64,000 nucleotides of DNA from Arthrobacter woluwensis (GTDB taxonomy: Bacteria > Actinomycetota > Actinomycetes > Actinomycetales > Micrococcaceae), in NCBI RefSeq assembly GCF_030816155.1, contig NZ_JAUSXR010000001.1, forward strand, positions 124,001 to 188,000. The letters are read 5' to 3'. The notes under the pieces are model-generated. The model did not search any database. It was not told where the DNA came from and saw nothing but the letters and a program-made list of their open reading frames with translations. This document shows, in pieces, positions 45,218 through 53,149 of the stretch. The position numbers were made by a program, and so were the translations under genes. Numbering within the stretch: position 1 is the first letter of the stretch; each line of letters begins with the position of its first letter.

Positions 45218-46630
45218 GTGACCACTCAGGACTCGGTCCAGCATCCGGGGTCTTCGGACCCGGACTACGCCAAGAACCTCCAGCGCGCCACCCTGGCCTC
45301 CAGCGTCGGAAGCGCCCTCGAATATTTCGATTTCGCCCTGTACGGCCTGTCCACGGCCCTGATCTTCAACCTGCTGTTCTTCCCGCAGGGTGATCCGGCC
45401 ATGGCGACCGTCGCGGCGTTCGCCACCTACGGCGTCGGCTTCCTGGCGCGGCCGTTCGGCGGCCTGTTCTTCGGCCGCCTCGGCGACCGGCTCGGCCGCA
45501 AGTGGGTCCTGGTGGTGACGATCCTGCTCATGGGCGGCGCCTCCACGGCCATCGGATTCCTCCCCACCTATGACGCCATCGGCATCTGGGCCCCGATCCT
45601 CCTGGTGACGCTCCGCCTGCTCCAGGGCTTCGGCGCCGGCGCCGAGCAGGCCGGGTCCACCGTCCTGATGGCCGAGTACGCCCCGGTCAAGCGCCGCGGC
45701 TTCTTCTCCGCCCTGCCGTTCATCGGCATCCAGGCGGGCACCCTGCTCGCCGGTCTGGTCTTCAGCGCCATCTCGCTGCTGCCCAAGGATCAGCTCATGA
45801 CCTGGGGCTGGCGTGTGCCGTTCCTGATGTCGTTCCTGCTGATCATCGTGGCCATCCTCATCCGCACCAAGCTCCGCGAGACCCCCACCTTCGTCGTGCT
45901 GGAGAAGCACGAGCAAGTCCAGGACAAGCCCGTCAAGGAGATCTTCACCAAGGGCCTGCCCGGCGTGATCGTGGGCATCGGCCTGCGCATGGCCGAGAAC
46001 GGCGGCTCCTACATGTTCCAGACGCTGGCTCTGAGCTTCTTCGTCTCCGTGGTCGGCAAGAACGCGGACAAGGGCTTGCTGGCCTGGGGCGTCACCCTCG
46101 GTTCGCTCATCGGCGTGTTCTCCGTGCCGTTCGCAGGCGCCCTCTCGGACCGCTTCGGACGCCGCACCGTCTACCGCTTCGGCGCCGTCTTCATGCTGCT
46201 GTACTCGTTCCCGGCCTGGTGGCTGCTGTCCCTCGGCAACCACGCGCTGGCGATCGCCGTCGTCGCCGTCGGCATCGGCGTGGCCGTGAACACCATGCTC
46301 GGCCCGCAGTGCGCCATGCTCCCCGAGCTCTTCGGCAACAAGCACCGCTACCTGGGCGTGGCTATGGCCCGCGAGATCTCCGCAGTGCTGGCCGGCGGCC
46401 TGGCCGGTGTGCTGGGCGCCTACATCATCGCCGTGAGCAACGGCAACTGGCTCCTGCTGGCCGTGTACATGGCGACCCTTGCCCTCATCACCACCTGCTC
46501 GACGTTCCTGGTCCCGGAGACGCTGCGCCGTGACCTCCTCCGCACCGACGACGCCGTCAAGGTCTCCCGCACCGAGGCCGGCGACGGTGTGGAAGCCACC
46601 ACCCAGCGCCTGGTAAGGGTTGAAGCATGA
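45218..46630 (+). CDS. MFS transporter, metabolite:H+ symporter (MHS) type
   Basis: 470 residues, 12 helices. LASSVGSALEYFDFALYGLS and the loop FGRLGDRLGRKWVLVVTILL are the MHS (KgtP/ProP/ShiA-like) signatures; ALSDRFGRRTVYRFG is the second copy after helix 8. Members import organic acids by proton symport. GTG 45218 is preferred because AAAGGAG ends 6 bp upstream; ATG 45212 would be too close to it. ATGA overlap with the SDR gene indicates a shared substrate pathway. Confidence 0.9.
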   Translation: MTTQDSVQHPGSSDPDYAKNLQRATLASSVGSALEYFDFALYGLSTALIFNLLFFPQGDPAMATVAAFATYGVGFLARPFGGLFFGRLGDRLGRKWVLVVTILLMGGASTAIGFLPTYDAIGIWAPILLVTLRLLQGFGAGAEQAGSTVLMAEYAPVKRRGFFSALPFIGIQAGTLLAGLVFSAISLLPKDQLMTWGWRVPFLMSFLLIIVAILIRTKLRETPTFVVLEKHEQVQDKPVKEIFTKGLPGVIVGIGLRMAENGGSYMFQTLALSFFVSVVGKNADKGLLAWGVTLGSLIGVFSVPFAGALSDRFGRRTVYRFGAVFMLLYSFPAWWLLSLGNHALAIAVVAVGIGVAVNTMLGPQCAMLPELFGNKHRYLGVAMAREISAVLAGGLAGVLGAYIIAVSNGNWLLLAVYMATLALITTCSTFLVPETLRRDLLRTDDAVKVSRTEAGDGVEATTQRLVRVEA

Positions 46631-47409
46631 GCACTCCCACAGGAATCTCCGCTTTCAGCCTTGAGGGCAGGACCGCCCTCGTGACCGGATCCAGCCAGGG
46701 CATCGGCCGCACCCTTGCGGAAGGGCTCGCCGCGGCGGGGGCCACCGTGGTCGTCCACGGACGTGACGCGGCGAAGGCCGCCCGAGCCGCGCAGGAGATC
46801 GCCGCGGCCACCGGCGCCACGACGCGCAGCGTGACCTTCGACGTGACCGATGCCGCCGCCGTCGACGCCGGCATCGCCGAACTGGAGGCGGATCTCGGCA
46901 CGCCGGACATCCTCGTGAACAACGCGGGTATCCAGCGCCGGTCCCCGATCGGCGAGTTCAGCGACGAGGACTGGGACGCCCTGCTGGCGACCAACCTCTC
47001 CAGCGCCTTCTACCTGTCCCGGCGCGTCAGCCGCGGCATGGTGGAGCGGGGGAGCGGCAAGCTCATCCAGATCGGCAGCGTGCAGAGCCAGCTGGCCCGG
47101 CCCGGCATCGCGCCCTACTCGGCCACCAAGGGCGCGATCGTGATGCTGACCAAGGGTCTCTGCGCGGACCTGGCGCCGCTCGGCATCCAGGCCAACGCGA
47201 TCGCCCCCGGCTACTTCGCCACCGAACTCACGCAGGCCCTCGTGGATGACGAGAAGTTCTCCTCCTGGGTCCGCGGCCGCACCCCCGCGGGCCGCTGGGG
47301 CGACACGAAGGACCTCGTGGGCGCGCTCGTCTTCCTGGCAAGCTCCGCCAGCGACTTCGTCAACGGCCAGACGCTGTTCGTCGACGGCGGCATGACGGCG
47401 GTCGTCTGA
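46627..47409 (+). CDS. SDR oxidoreductase, gluconate 5-dehydrogenase-like
   Basis: 260 residues of the classical SDR family. TGSSQGIGRTLAEGLAAAG is the cofactor motif, NNAGIQRR the structural NAG, then Ser in IQIGSVQSQL and Tyr-x3-Lys in YSATKGAI. The opening FSLEGRTALVTGSSQGIG and NNAGIQRRSPIGEF are characteristic of gluconate 5-dehydrogenase (IdnO) and 2-deoxy-D-gluconate 3-dehydrogenase. Overlaps its neighbours on both sides. With the idonate-type dehydrogenase at 48359 this resembles an idonate/ketogluconate route. Confidence 0.87.
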   Translation: MSTPTGISAFSLEGRTALVTGSSQGIGRTLAEGLAAAGATVVVHGRDAAKAARAAQEIAAATGATTRSVTFDVTDAAAVDAGIAELEADLGTPDILVNNAGIQRRSPIGEFSDEDWDALLATNLSSAFYLSRRVSRGMVERGSGKLIQIGSVQSQLARPGIAPYSATKGAIVMLTKGLCADLAPLGIQANAIAPGYFATELTQALVDDEKFSSWVRGRTPAGRWGDTKDLVGALVFLASSASDFVNGQTLFVDGGMTAVV

Positions 47410-48179
47410 TGCGGCTCGCCCGCCTGGCCACCGCGTCTTCGCCGCACGACGCCGCGTCTTCGCCGCACGACGGCGCGGCCCGCTGGGTCCGTGCCGAGGG
47501 CGCCGCCTGGGTGCCGGTCGAGGACCCTTTCCTCGCCTTCGCGCGCGGCGAGGATCCCGCGTACCTTCCCGGTGGGACGGTGACCGGGGATCTCCTGCCC
47601 CCGTGCGAACCGCTCCTGGTGATCGGCATCGCCCAGAACGGCCCGGAGCACCACAGTCCGGTGCAGGCCTGGCTCAAGAGCCCCCGGACCGTCGTGGCGA
47701 GCGGCACCCCGGTGGCACTGCGCCGCGACGCCGGGGTTCCCGCGATCGAGGGCGAGATCGCCGTCGTCATCGGCAAGGACACCGACGGTCTGACGGCGGA
47801 GAACGCCCACGAGTACGTGCTCGGTGTGACGGCCGTGAACGATGTGTCGAGCCCGGACCGCGCCGTCCTGGATCCCCGGAACTTCGAGGGCAAGGGCGGC
47901 GCGGGATACACCCCGCTGGGTCCGTGGATCGACACCGACGCCGGGATCGATGAGGTGCCGATGACGGTCCGGATCGACGGGGTCGAGCGCGTGTCCACGG
48001 GAACGTGGGACCTGCCCGCCTCGATCCGGGAGTGCCTGGTCTATGTGACCCACTGGCTGCGGCTTGGCCCGGGCGACGTGATCATGACGGGCGCCCCGCG
48101 TTCCAACTTCAGTGTGGAGCCGGGGGCGTTCGTGGAGATCGAGGTGGCGGGCATGGTCCTGGCCACCCAGACCGGCTGA
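47409..48179 (+). CDS. Fumarylacetoacetate hydrolase family protein
   Basis: 256 residues. The metal-binding Glu-x-Glu is in AIEGEIAVVIGKD, with a later Asp in AVNDVSSPD and the Lys/Gly loop near NFEGKGGAGYTPLGPW; GDVIMTGAPR is the conserved end. Family members cleave C-C bonds or decarboxylate 2-keto acids such as 2-keto-3-deoxy sugar acids. The N-terminus has a 21-bp in-frame tandem duplication (47433-47474) giving two ASSPHD units, a probable replication slip. Starts at the TGATG overlap with the SDR. Confidence 0.86.
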   Translation: MRLARLATASSPHDAASSPHDGAARWVRAEGAAWVPVEDPFLAFARGEDPAYLPGGTVTGDLLPPCEPLLVIGIAQNGPEHHSPVQAWLKSPRTVVASGTPVALRRDAGVPAIEGEIAVVIGKDTDGLTAENAHEYVLGVTAVNDVSSPDRAVLDPRNFEGKGGAGYTPLGPWIDTDAGIDEVPMTVRIDGVERVSTGTWDLPASIRECLVYVTHWLRLGPGDVIMTGAPRSNFSVEPGAFVEIEVAGMVLATQTG

Positions 48180-48231
48180 GTCACTGCCGGCTGAGTCCTT
48201 CCGGCGGAGTCACTTCCGCGGACATCCGGCC

Positions 48232-48296
48232 GAGTTCGTGGGTTTCGGGTGAGTTCGTGGATTTTGCCCGCGAACTCACCCGAAACCCACGAACTC
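48232..48296. repeat. Long intergenic palindrome with internal repeats (family E)
   Basis: Perfect 26-bp arms (48232-48257 and 48271-48296), 13-base loop, 53 bp after the FAH-gene stop. GAGTTCGTGG occurs at 48232 and 48251, a 19-bp period. Located between two genes on the same strand. Confidence 0.85.
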
Positions 48297-48358
48297 AGCG
48301 GACCCCGGACGGCGCCAGAGCACGGGGACGGAGAACATTGCGACCATGAGGAAAGAAC

Positions 48359-49387
48359 ATGACTGAGAACCTGGGAGTGGTGGCCCACGCCGCCGAGGAC
48401 CTGCGCATCGAGGCGCTGCCGGAACCCGTCCCTGCGGCGGACGAGGCCGTGGTCGAGATCGCCTTCGGCGGGGTCTGCGGATCCGATCTGCACTATTGGA
48501 AGCACGGTGCTGCCGGTGCGTCGATCCTGCGCGAACCCATGATCCTGGGCCATGAGGTGTCCGGGACCGTGGTGCAGACCGCGGCGGACGGTTCGGGCCC
48601 GGCGGTGGGAACCCGCGTGGCCGCTCACCCGCTGACCCCGCTCGGCGACGGCGTCACCCCGTACCCGGAGGACCGCCCGAACCTCGCCCCCGCCTCCACC
48701 TACCTCGGCTCGGCCATGCATCTCCCGCACACGCAGGGCGCCTTCGCCCGTCGCGTCGCCCTGCCGGCCCGCATGCTGCACACCGTCCCGGATGGCCTCT
48801 CGCTCGAGGTGGCGGCCCTGGCCGAACCGGCGGCCGTCGCCTGGCACGGCCTGGAGCGGGCCGGCGACGTCCGTGGCAAGCGGGTGGCCGTGATCGGAGC
48901 AGGGCCCATCGGGCAGCTCGTGATCGCCGCCGCGTTCCACCATGGCGCCTCCGAGGTCATCGCGACAGACCTGTTCGACGTCCCGCGGGCCATCGCGGAA
49001 CAGCACGGGGCACGGACCCTGGACGCGCGTGACGCCGACGCCATCGCCCAGCTGCACGCCGACGTCGTGATCGAGTCCAGCGGCACGGTGCCCGGCCTCT
49101 CCGCGGCGATCTCCGCGGCCGTGCGGGGCGGGACCGTCGTGATGCTCGGCCTGCAGCGCGCGGGGAACATCGAGGTGCCCATGGCGACGGCGATCACGCG
49201 GGAACTCACGTTGACCGGTTCGTTCCGCTTCGCCGGCGAGTTCGACGCGGTCCTGGAGGCACTCGGAGACGGCAGCCTCCGCACGGACGGGATCGTGACC
49301 CACGTGGTTCCGGCGGCCGACGCGCTGGAGGGCTTCGCCACGGCGGCGGACGCCTCGGTCTCGTCCAAGGTGCTGCTCGCCTTCTGA
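48359..49387 (+). CDS. Zinc-dependent alcohol dehydrogenase, L-idonate 5-dehydrogenase-like
   Basis: 342 residues, medium-chain dehydrogenase. GGVCGSDLHYWKHGAAG gives the catalytic-zinc Cys, ILGHEVSG the His-Glu pair, and VAVIGAGPIGQLV the NAD(P) Rossmann motif. The CGSDLHYWKHG form is typical of L-idonate 5-dehydrogenase. The four-Cys structural zinc loop is missing; the region is replaced by PLTPLGDGVTPYPEDRPNLA. ATG 48359 has GAGGAAAG upstream. Likely oxidises idonate or a related sugar acid to a 5-keto acid for the SDR. Confidence 0.87.
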   Translation: MTENLGVVAHAAEDLRIEALPEPVPAADEAVVEIAFGGVCGSDLHYWKHGAAGASILREPMILGHEVSGTVVQTAADGSGPAVGTRVAAHPLTPLGDGVTPYPEDRPNLAPASTYLGSAMHLPHTQGAFARRVALPARMLHTVPDGLSLEVAALAEPAAVAWHGLERAGDVRGKRVAVIGAGPIGQLVIAAAFHHGASEVIATDLFDVPRAIAEQHGARTLDARDADAIAQLHADVVIESSGTVPGLSAAISAAVRGGTVVMLGLQRAGNIEVPMATAITRELTLTGSFRFAGEFDAVLEALGDGSLRTDGIVTHVVPAADALEGFATAADASVSSKVLLAF

Positions 49388-49392
49388 CCCCC

Positions 49393-49449
49393 CGAACCGC
49401 CAGTAGGTGCCCGTATCCGACGTGGATACGGGCACCTACTGGCGGTTCG
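49393..49449. repeat. Long perfect palindrome between convergent genes (family C copy 1)
   Basis: Perfect 26-bp arms (49393-49418 and 49424-49449; core CGCCAGTAGGTGCCCGTATC) and a 5-base loop. It is 6 bp after the dehydrogenase stop and 25 bp from the stop of the convergent MFS gene, a bidirectional-terminator position. Related to 50795-50853. Confidence 0.88.
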
Positions 49450-49474
49450 CGAGCGGCCGAGAGCCGCGCCGAGA

Positions 49475-50695
49475 TCAGCGGTGCGGGCGGTGCGGAATGT
49501 AGCGGGGGATGTAGCGGGCGAGGACTCCGGCGCCCACGAGCGCGAGGACGCCGATCACGCCACTCGCCAGGGATAGCGAGATCGTGGCGAGCGCCGCGAT
49601 CAGCAGGGGCGACGCCGCCTGGCCGGCGTCGCTGGAGAACCGCCAGGCGCCCAGGAACGCGGCCGGATTGTCCTTCGGCGCGAGGTCCGCGCCCAGCGTC
49701 ATGACGATCCCGCTGCCCATCCCGTTCGCGACGCCCAGCACGAAGGTGACCGCGGTGAACCAGGCTTCGCGGCCGGGGACGTCGTGGAGGAAGGCCAGCG
49801 CGAGGAAGCCGATCCCCAGCCCGACCATGCACGGCATGACGCTCCACAGCCTGCCGCGCCGGTCCATGAGCTGCCCGCTCGTGTAGAACAGGGCGAACTC
49901 CAGGCCGCCTGCGAGGCCGATCACCAGCGCCGTGTGGGCCTCGCTCATGCCGATGCTGAGCGCCCACAGGGGCAGGAGAGTGATCCGCGCGGCGCGGGTC
50001 GCGCCCACGAGCGCCACGCCGGAGCCCATCCGGACCAGGATGGCCCGGTTGGCATGGATCGTGCGGAAGAGCCCCGGACGTGGCGCCGCTTCGGCGACGG
50101 ACGGCGGCGGGCCGACCTGCTTCTCCGGGTCCGGCAGCACCAGCAGCGCGACGACGGCGGACGCGCACCCGATCGCGAAGATCCAAAACGCAGCCTGCGG
50201 GGTGCCGGTGCCCGCGATGACGGCCGCGGCGATCAGCGGGCCGATGAACCACCCGGCCCGGAAGATGCCGCCGAGTGCGGAGAGGGCTCTGGCCCGGTAC
50301 CGCAGCGGGACACGGGTCGTCATGAACGCGTGACGGGCCAGGGCGAACACCGACGTGGCGAGTCCGATCAGCAGCACGCCGATCATGAGCGTCCACGGCG
50401 CCGTCGCCAGCAGACTGAGGGCGATGCCGGTCAGGGCGAGCCCTGCCGCGCCGATCATCGAGGTCCGTTCCCCGAAACGCGCCACGAACCAGCCCGCCGG
50501 GATGTCCCCGAGGAGTTCGCCGACCACCACCATCGCGGCGATCACGCCGGCGAACGGAAGGGAGGCACCCAGCGCATGCGCCATGACGGGGATCATGGGC
50601 AGCACGGCGCCCTCACCTGTGGAGAACAGGATCGTGGGCAGGTAGACGGAGAGGGCGACGGACCGGAAGTTGAAGGGCTGTTCGGCAACTGTCAT
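49475..50695 (-). CDS. MFS transporter
   Basis: 406 residues, 12 helices. LGDIPAGWFVARFGERTSM is the motif-A loop after helix 2; the second half begins after the LPDPEKQVGPPPSVAEAAPR cytosolic loop. C-terminus ends in a His/Arg-rich tail (IPRYIPHRPHR). Substrate unknown; YLPTILFSTGEGAVLPMIPV at the start is common in drug-efflux MFS proteins. Stands alone between two related palindromes. Confidence 0.87.
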   Translation of the reverse strand: MTVAEQPFNFRSVALSVYLPTILFSTGEGAVLPMIPVMAHALGASLPFAGVIAAMVVVGELLGDIPAGWFVARFGERTSMIGAAGLALTGIALSLLATAPWTLMIGVLLIGLATSVFALARHAFMTTRVPLRYRARALSALGGIFRAGWFIGPLIAAAVIAGTGTPQAAFWIFAIGCASAVVALLVLPDPEKQVGPPPSVAEAAPRPGLFRTIHANRAILVRMGSGVALVGATRAARITLLPLWALSIGMSEAHTALVIGLAGGLEFALFYTSGQLMDRRGRLWSVMPCMVGLGIGFLALAFLHDVPGREAWFTAVTFVLGVANGMGSGIVMTLGADLAPKDNPAAFLGAWRFSSDAGQAASPLLIAALATISLSLASGVIGVLALVGAGVLARYIPRYIPHRPHR

Positions 50696-50794
50696 GGCTT
50701 TTCCACCCTACGCCCGCTGCGAGCCGCACTCTGTCGCGGGACCTCCCGACGCCGCGGGCCCCCACGCCCCGCCGTGAACCACCGCCTCAACGCC

Positions 50795-50853
50795 GCGAGC
50801 CGCCAGCAAGTGCCCGAATCCGTGGCGGATAGGGCCACCTACTGGCGGCTCGC
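50795..50853. repeat. Degenerate palindrome (family C copy 2)
   Basis: 28-bp arms (50795-50822 and 50826-50853) with five mismatches, a 3-base loop. The right arm contains CACCTACTGGCGG, shared with the right arm of the element at 49393. It ends 22 bp from the stop of the purine permease gene. Confidence 0.75.
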
Positions 50854-50874
50854 GTGGGGGAGTACGCTCGGGGC

Positions 50875-52317
50875 TTACTTGACCCCGAGGACCTGCTCGA
50901 TCACGCCGATGCCGAAGAACAGCACGAAGGCGGCGGCGACCACCCAGAGGAGCGGGTGGACCTCCTTGGCGCGGCCCTGTGCGGAACGCAGCACCACGTA
51001 GGCGATGAAGCCGGCGCCCAGGCCGTTCGCGATCGAGTACGTGAAGGGCATGAGGGTGAACGTCAGGAAGGCCGGGATCGCGATGCCCCAGTCGCTCCAG
51101 TCGATCCGGGACACCTGGGAGACCATCATGAAGCCGACCACCACGAGCGCGGGGGCCACGGCCTCGAACGGCACCAGGTTGATCAGCGGCGTCAGGAACA
51201 TCGAGGCCAGCAGCAGCAGGCCGGTGACGATCGAGGCGAAGCCGGTCCGGGCGCCCTCGGCGATGCCGGCGCCGGACTCCACGAAGATCTGGTTCGAGGA
51301 CACCGAGGAACCGCCACCGGCGATGGCGCCGAAGGCATCCACGATCAGGACGCGGTCCACGTTGGGGATCTCGCCGTTCTCATCGACGTTCCCGGCCTCG
51401 TTCGCCAGGCCGACCATGGTGCCCATGGCGTCGAAGAAGATGGACAGGAGGATCACGAAGGCCATCAGCAGCGCGGCGATGGCGCCCATGTGCTGGAAGG
51501 CGCCGACGGGGTTGGCCTTGCCGATCAGGGAGAGGTCCGGCAGACCCCACTCGGTGAAGTGCGGGGCCACGAGGGACCAGCCGGCAGGGTTGTGGTTCTT
51601 GCCATCGGAGCTCGGCCCGATGTGCAGGGTGTACTCAAGGATCACGGACAGCACGGTGGAGGCGATGATACCGATCAGGATCGCACCCTTGACCTTGCGG
51701 ACCAGCAGCACGACGGTCAGCAGCAGACCGAAGACGAACACCAGGGTGGGCCAGCCGAGCAGCTTGCCGTCGAAGCCCAGGCCCACCGGCACGGTGGTCC
51801 CGGCGACGTCGGGGATACGGCGGACGAACCCGGCGTTGACCAGGCCGATCAGGGCGATGAAGAGGCCGATGCCCACCACGATCGCCGTCTTGAGCCCCTC
51901 CGGGACGGCCTTGAACACGGCGGTCCGGAAGCCGGTGAGCACCAGCACCATCATGGTCAGACCGGAGAGCAGCACCAGACCCATGACGTCGGGCCAGGCC
52001 AGGCCCGGGGTGGTGGCGATGGTGACCGCCACGAAGGCGTTCACGCCCAGGCCGGTGGCGAGGGCGAAGGGGTGCTTGGCCCAGGCGCCCATGAGGATCG
52101 TCAGGACACCGGCTACGAAGGCCGTGACGGCGGCGACGCTGGTGAAGCCCAGGATGTCGCCGTTGGCGTCCTTGCCGGACAGGATGAGGGGGTTGAGGAC
52201 CACGATGTAACTCATGGCGAAGAAGGTGGCGAAGCCGCCGCGGATCTCGCGGGAGTAGCTGGAGCCACGCTCGGAGATCTTGAAGTAGCGGTCCAGTGCG
52301 GAACCGGCTTTGAACAT
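50875..52317 (-). CDS. NCS2 family purine (adenine/guanine/hypoxanthine) permease
   Basis: 480 residues, about 12-14 helices. FKISERGSSYSREIRGGFAT and FFAMSYIVVLNPLILS form the start of AzgA-type permeases, followed by FVAVTIATTPGLAW and the SGAGIAEGARTGFASI element. It imports nucleobases by proton symport. A good promoter (52359-52387) lies 35 bp upstream of the start codon. Functionally it complements the nucleoside hydrolases at 27-31 kb, but there is no shared operator that I can see. Confidence 0.92.
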   Translation of the reverse strand: MFKAGSALDRYFKISERGSSYSREIRGGFATFFAMSYIVVLNPLILSGKDANGDILGFTSVAAVTAFVAGVLTILMGAWAKHPFALATGLGVNAFVAVTIATTPGLAWPDVMGLVLLSGLTMMVLVLTGFRTAVFKAVPEGLKTAIVVGIGLFIALIGLVNAGFVRRIPDVAGTTVPVGLGFDGKLLGWPTLVFVFGLLLTVVLLVRKVKGAILIGIIASTVLSVILEYTLHIGPSSDGKNHNPAGWSLVAPHFTEWGLPDLSLIGKANPVGAFQHMGAIAALLMAFVILLSIFFDAMGTMVGLANEAGNVDENGEIPNVDRVLIVDAFGAIAGGGSSVSSNQIFVESGAGIAEGARTGFASIVTGLLLLASMFLTPLINLVPFEAVAPALVVVGFMMVSQVSRIDWSDWGIAIPAFLTFTLMPFTYSIANGLGAGFIAYVVLRSAQGRAKEVHPLLWVVAAAFVLFFGIGVIEQVLGVK

Positions 52318-52358
52318 GGGGATGCCTTCCAGGGAATTTGCTGGGGATTTCCGAGAAA

Positions 52359-52387
52359 ATCATATTCCCCTCAGGGCAACACTTGAA
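52359..52387 (-). promoter_or_regulatory. Promoter of purine permease gene
   Basis: On the minus strand, -35 TTCAAG (52382-52387) and -10 TATGAT (52359-52364) separated by 17 bp. Predicted transcript start near 52352 gives a short 35-nt leader with no riboswitch fold. Confidence 0.6.
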
Positions 52388-52459
52388 AAGCGGCATAGGG
52401 TGGTGTAGGAATCTACGGCTCTTCGGCCGCCCGGACCGCACCCCTTCAGGAGACTCTTC

Positions 52460-53101
52460 ATGCCCAGCCAGCCCCAGTTCACGACGGCGACGGCCACCCT
52501 GGCGCAGGCACCCTCACCGGCCGCCCGGGGAGGGGTGGTGCGGAGGGCCGGGCTCGCCGTCGTCGCACTGCTCGGGGCGGTGCTGCTGACGCTGGGGTTC
52601 GCCGCGCCCGCCTCGGCTCACGACGTCCTGGAAGGGACCACGCCGAAGAACGGGCAGAAGGTGGGCGCTGCGCCGGACAAGGTGACGCTGACGTTCTCGA
52701 ACAACCCCATCGCGATCGGTTCCGAGATCGTCGTGAAAGACGCCTCCGGGGCCAACTGGGCCGAGGGTGGTGTGGACATCCTGGACAACGTCGTCACTCA
52801 GAAGCTCAAGCCGGGTGCTCCGGCCGGGACCTACACCGTGCAGTGGCGCGTGGTCTCCTCGGACTCGCACCCCATTGAGAACACCTTCTCCTACGTCGTG
52901 ACCACCGGTTCCGCGGCGACCGCCCCGGGCGCCTCCACGGCCGAGCCGCTCCAGACCAAGACCGAGGCTCCTCAGCAGCAGGCCGACGCCGAGCCGTTCC
53001 CGGTCATGATCGTGGTGTTCGGCGTCGTGGCCGTCATTCTGCTGGTGATCGTCGGCGTGCTGGCTCGCCGCAAGCTCGGTCGAGGCTCCGAAGAGTCCTG
53101 A
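52460..53101 (+). CDS. CopC-domain copper-binding protein, membrane anchored
   Basis: 213 residues. Signal peptide to about residue 53, ending PASAH; the mature protein would begin at or near His, the N-terminal copper ligand of CopC proteins. The CopC beta-barrel follows (LEGTTPKNGQKV ... VQWRVVSSDSHPIENTFSY), with DSHP a copper-site motif. A Thr/Ala/Gln linker and a C-terminal membrane helix (VMIVVFGVVAVILLVIVGVL) anchor it. No CopD/YcnJ domain is fused, and no copper exporter is adjacent. CAGGAG precedes ATG 52460. Confidence 0.9.
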   Translation: MPSQPQFTTATATLAQAPSPAARGGVVRRAGLAVVALLGAVLLTLGFAAPASAHDVLEGTTPKNGQKVGAAPDKVTLTFSNNPIAIGSEIVVKDASGANWAEGGVDILDNVVTQKLKPGAPAGTYTVQWRVVSSDSHPIENTFSYVVTTGSAATAPGASTAEPLQTKTEAPQQQADAEPFPVMIVVFGVVAVILLVIVGVLARRKLGRGSEES

Positions 53102-53149
53102 CGGCCCTGCCCTCATGAGGGGCGGCACCCGTCACAGTGCCGGGGGATG

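Noticed and set aside
52318..52358. Possible purine riboswitch before the NCS2 permease
   Set aside because: The predicted leader is only about 35 nt and lacks the three-way junction elements.
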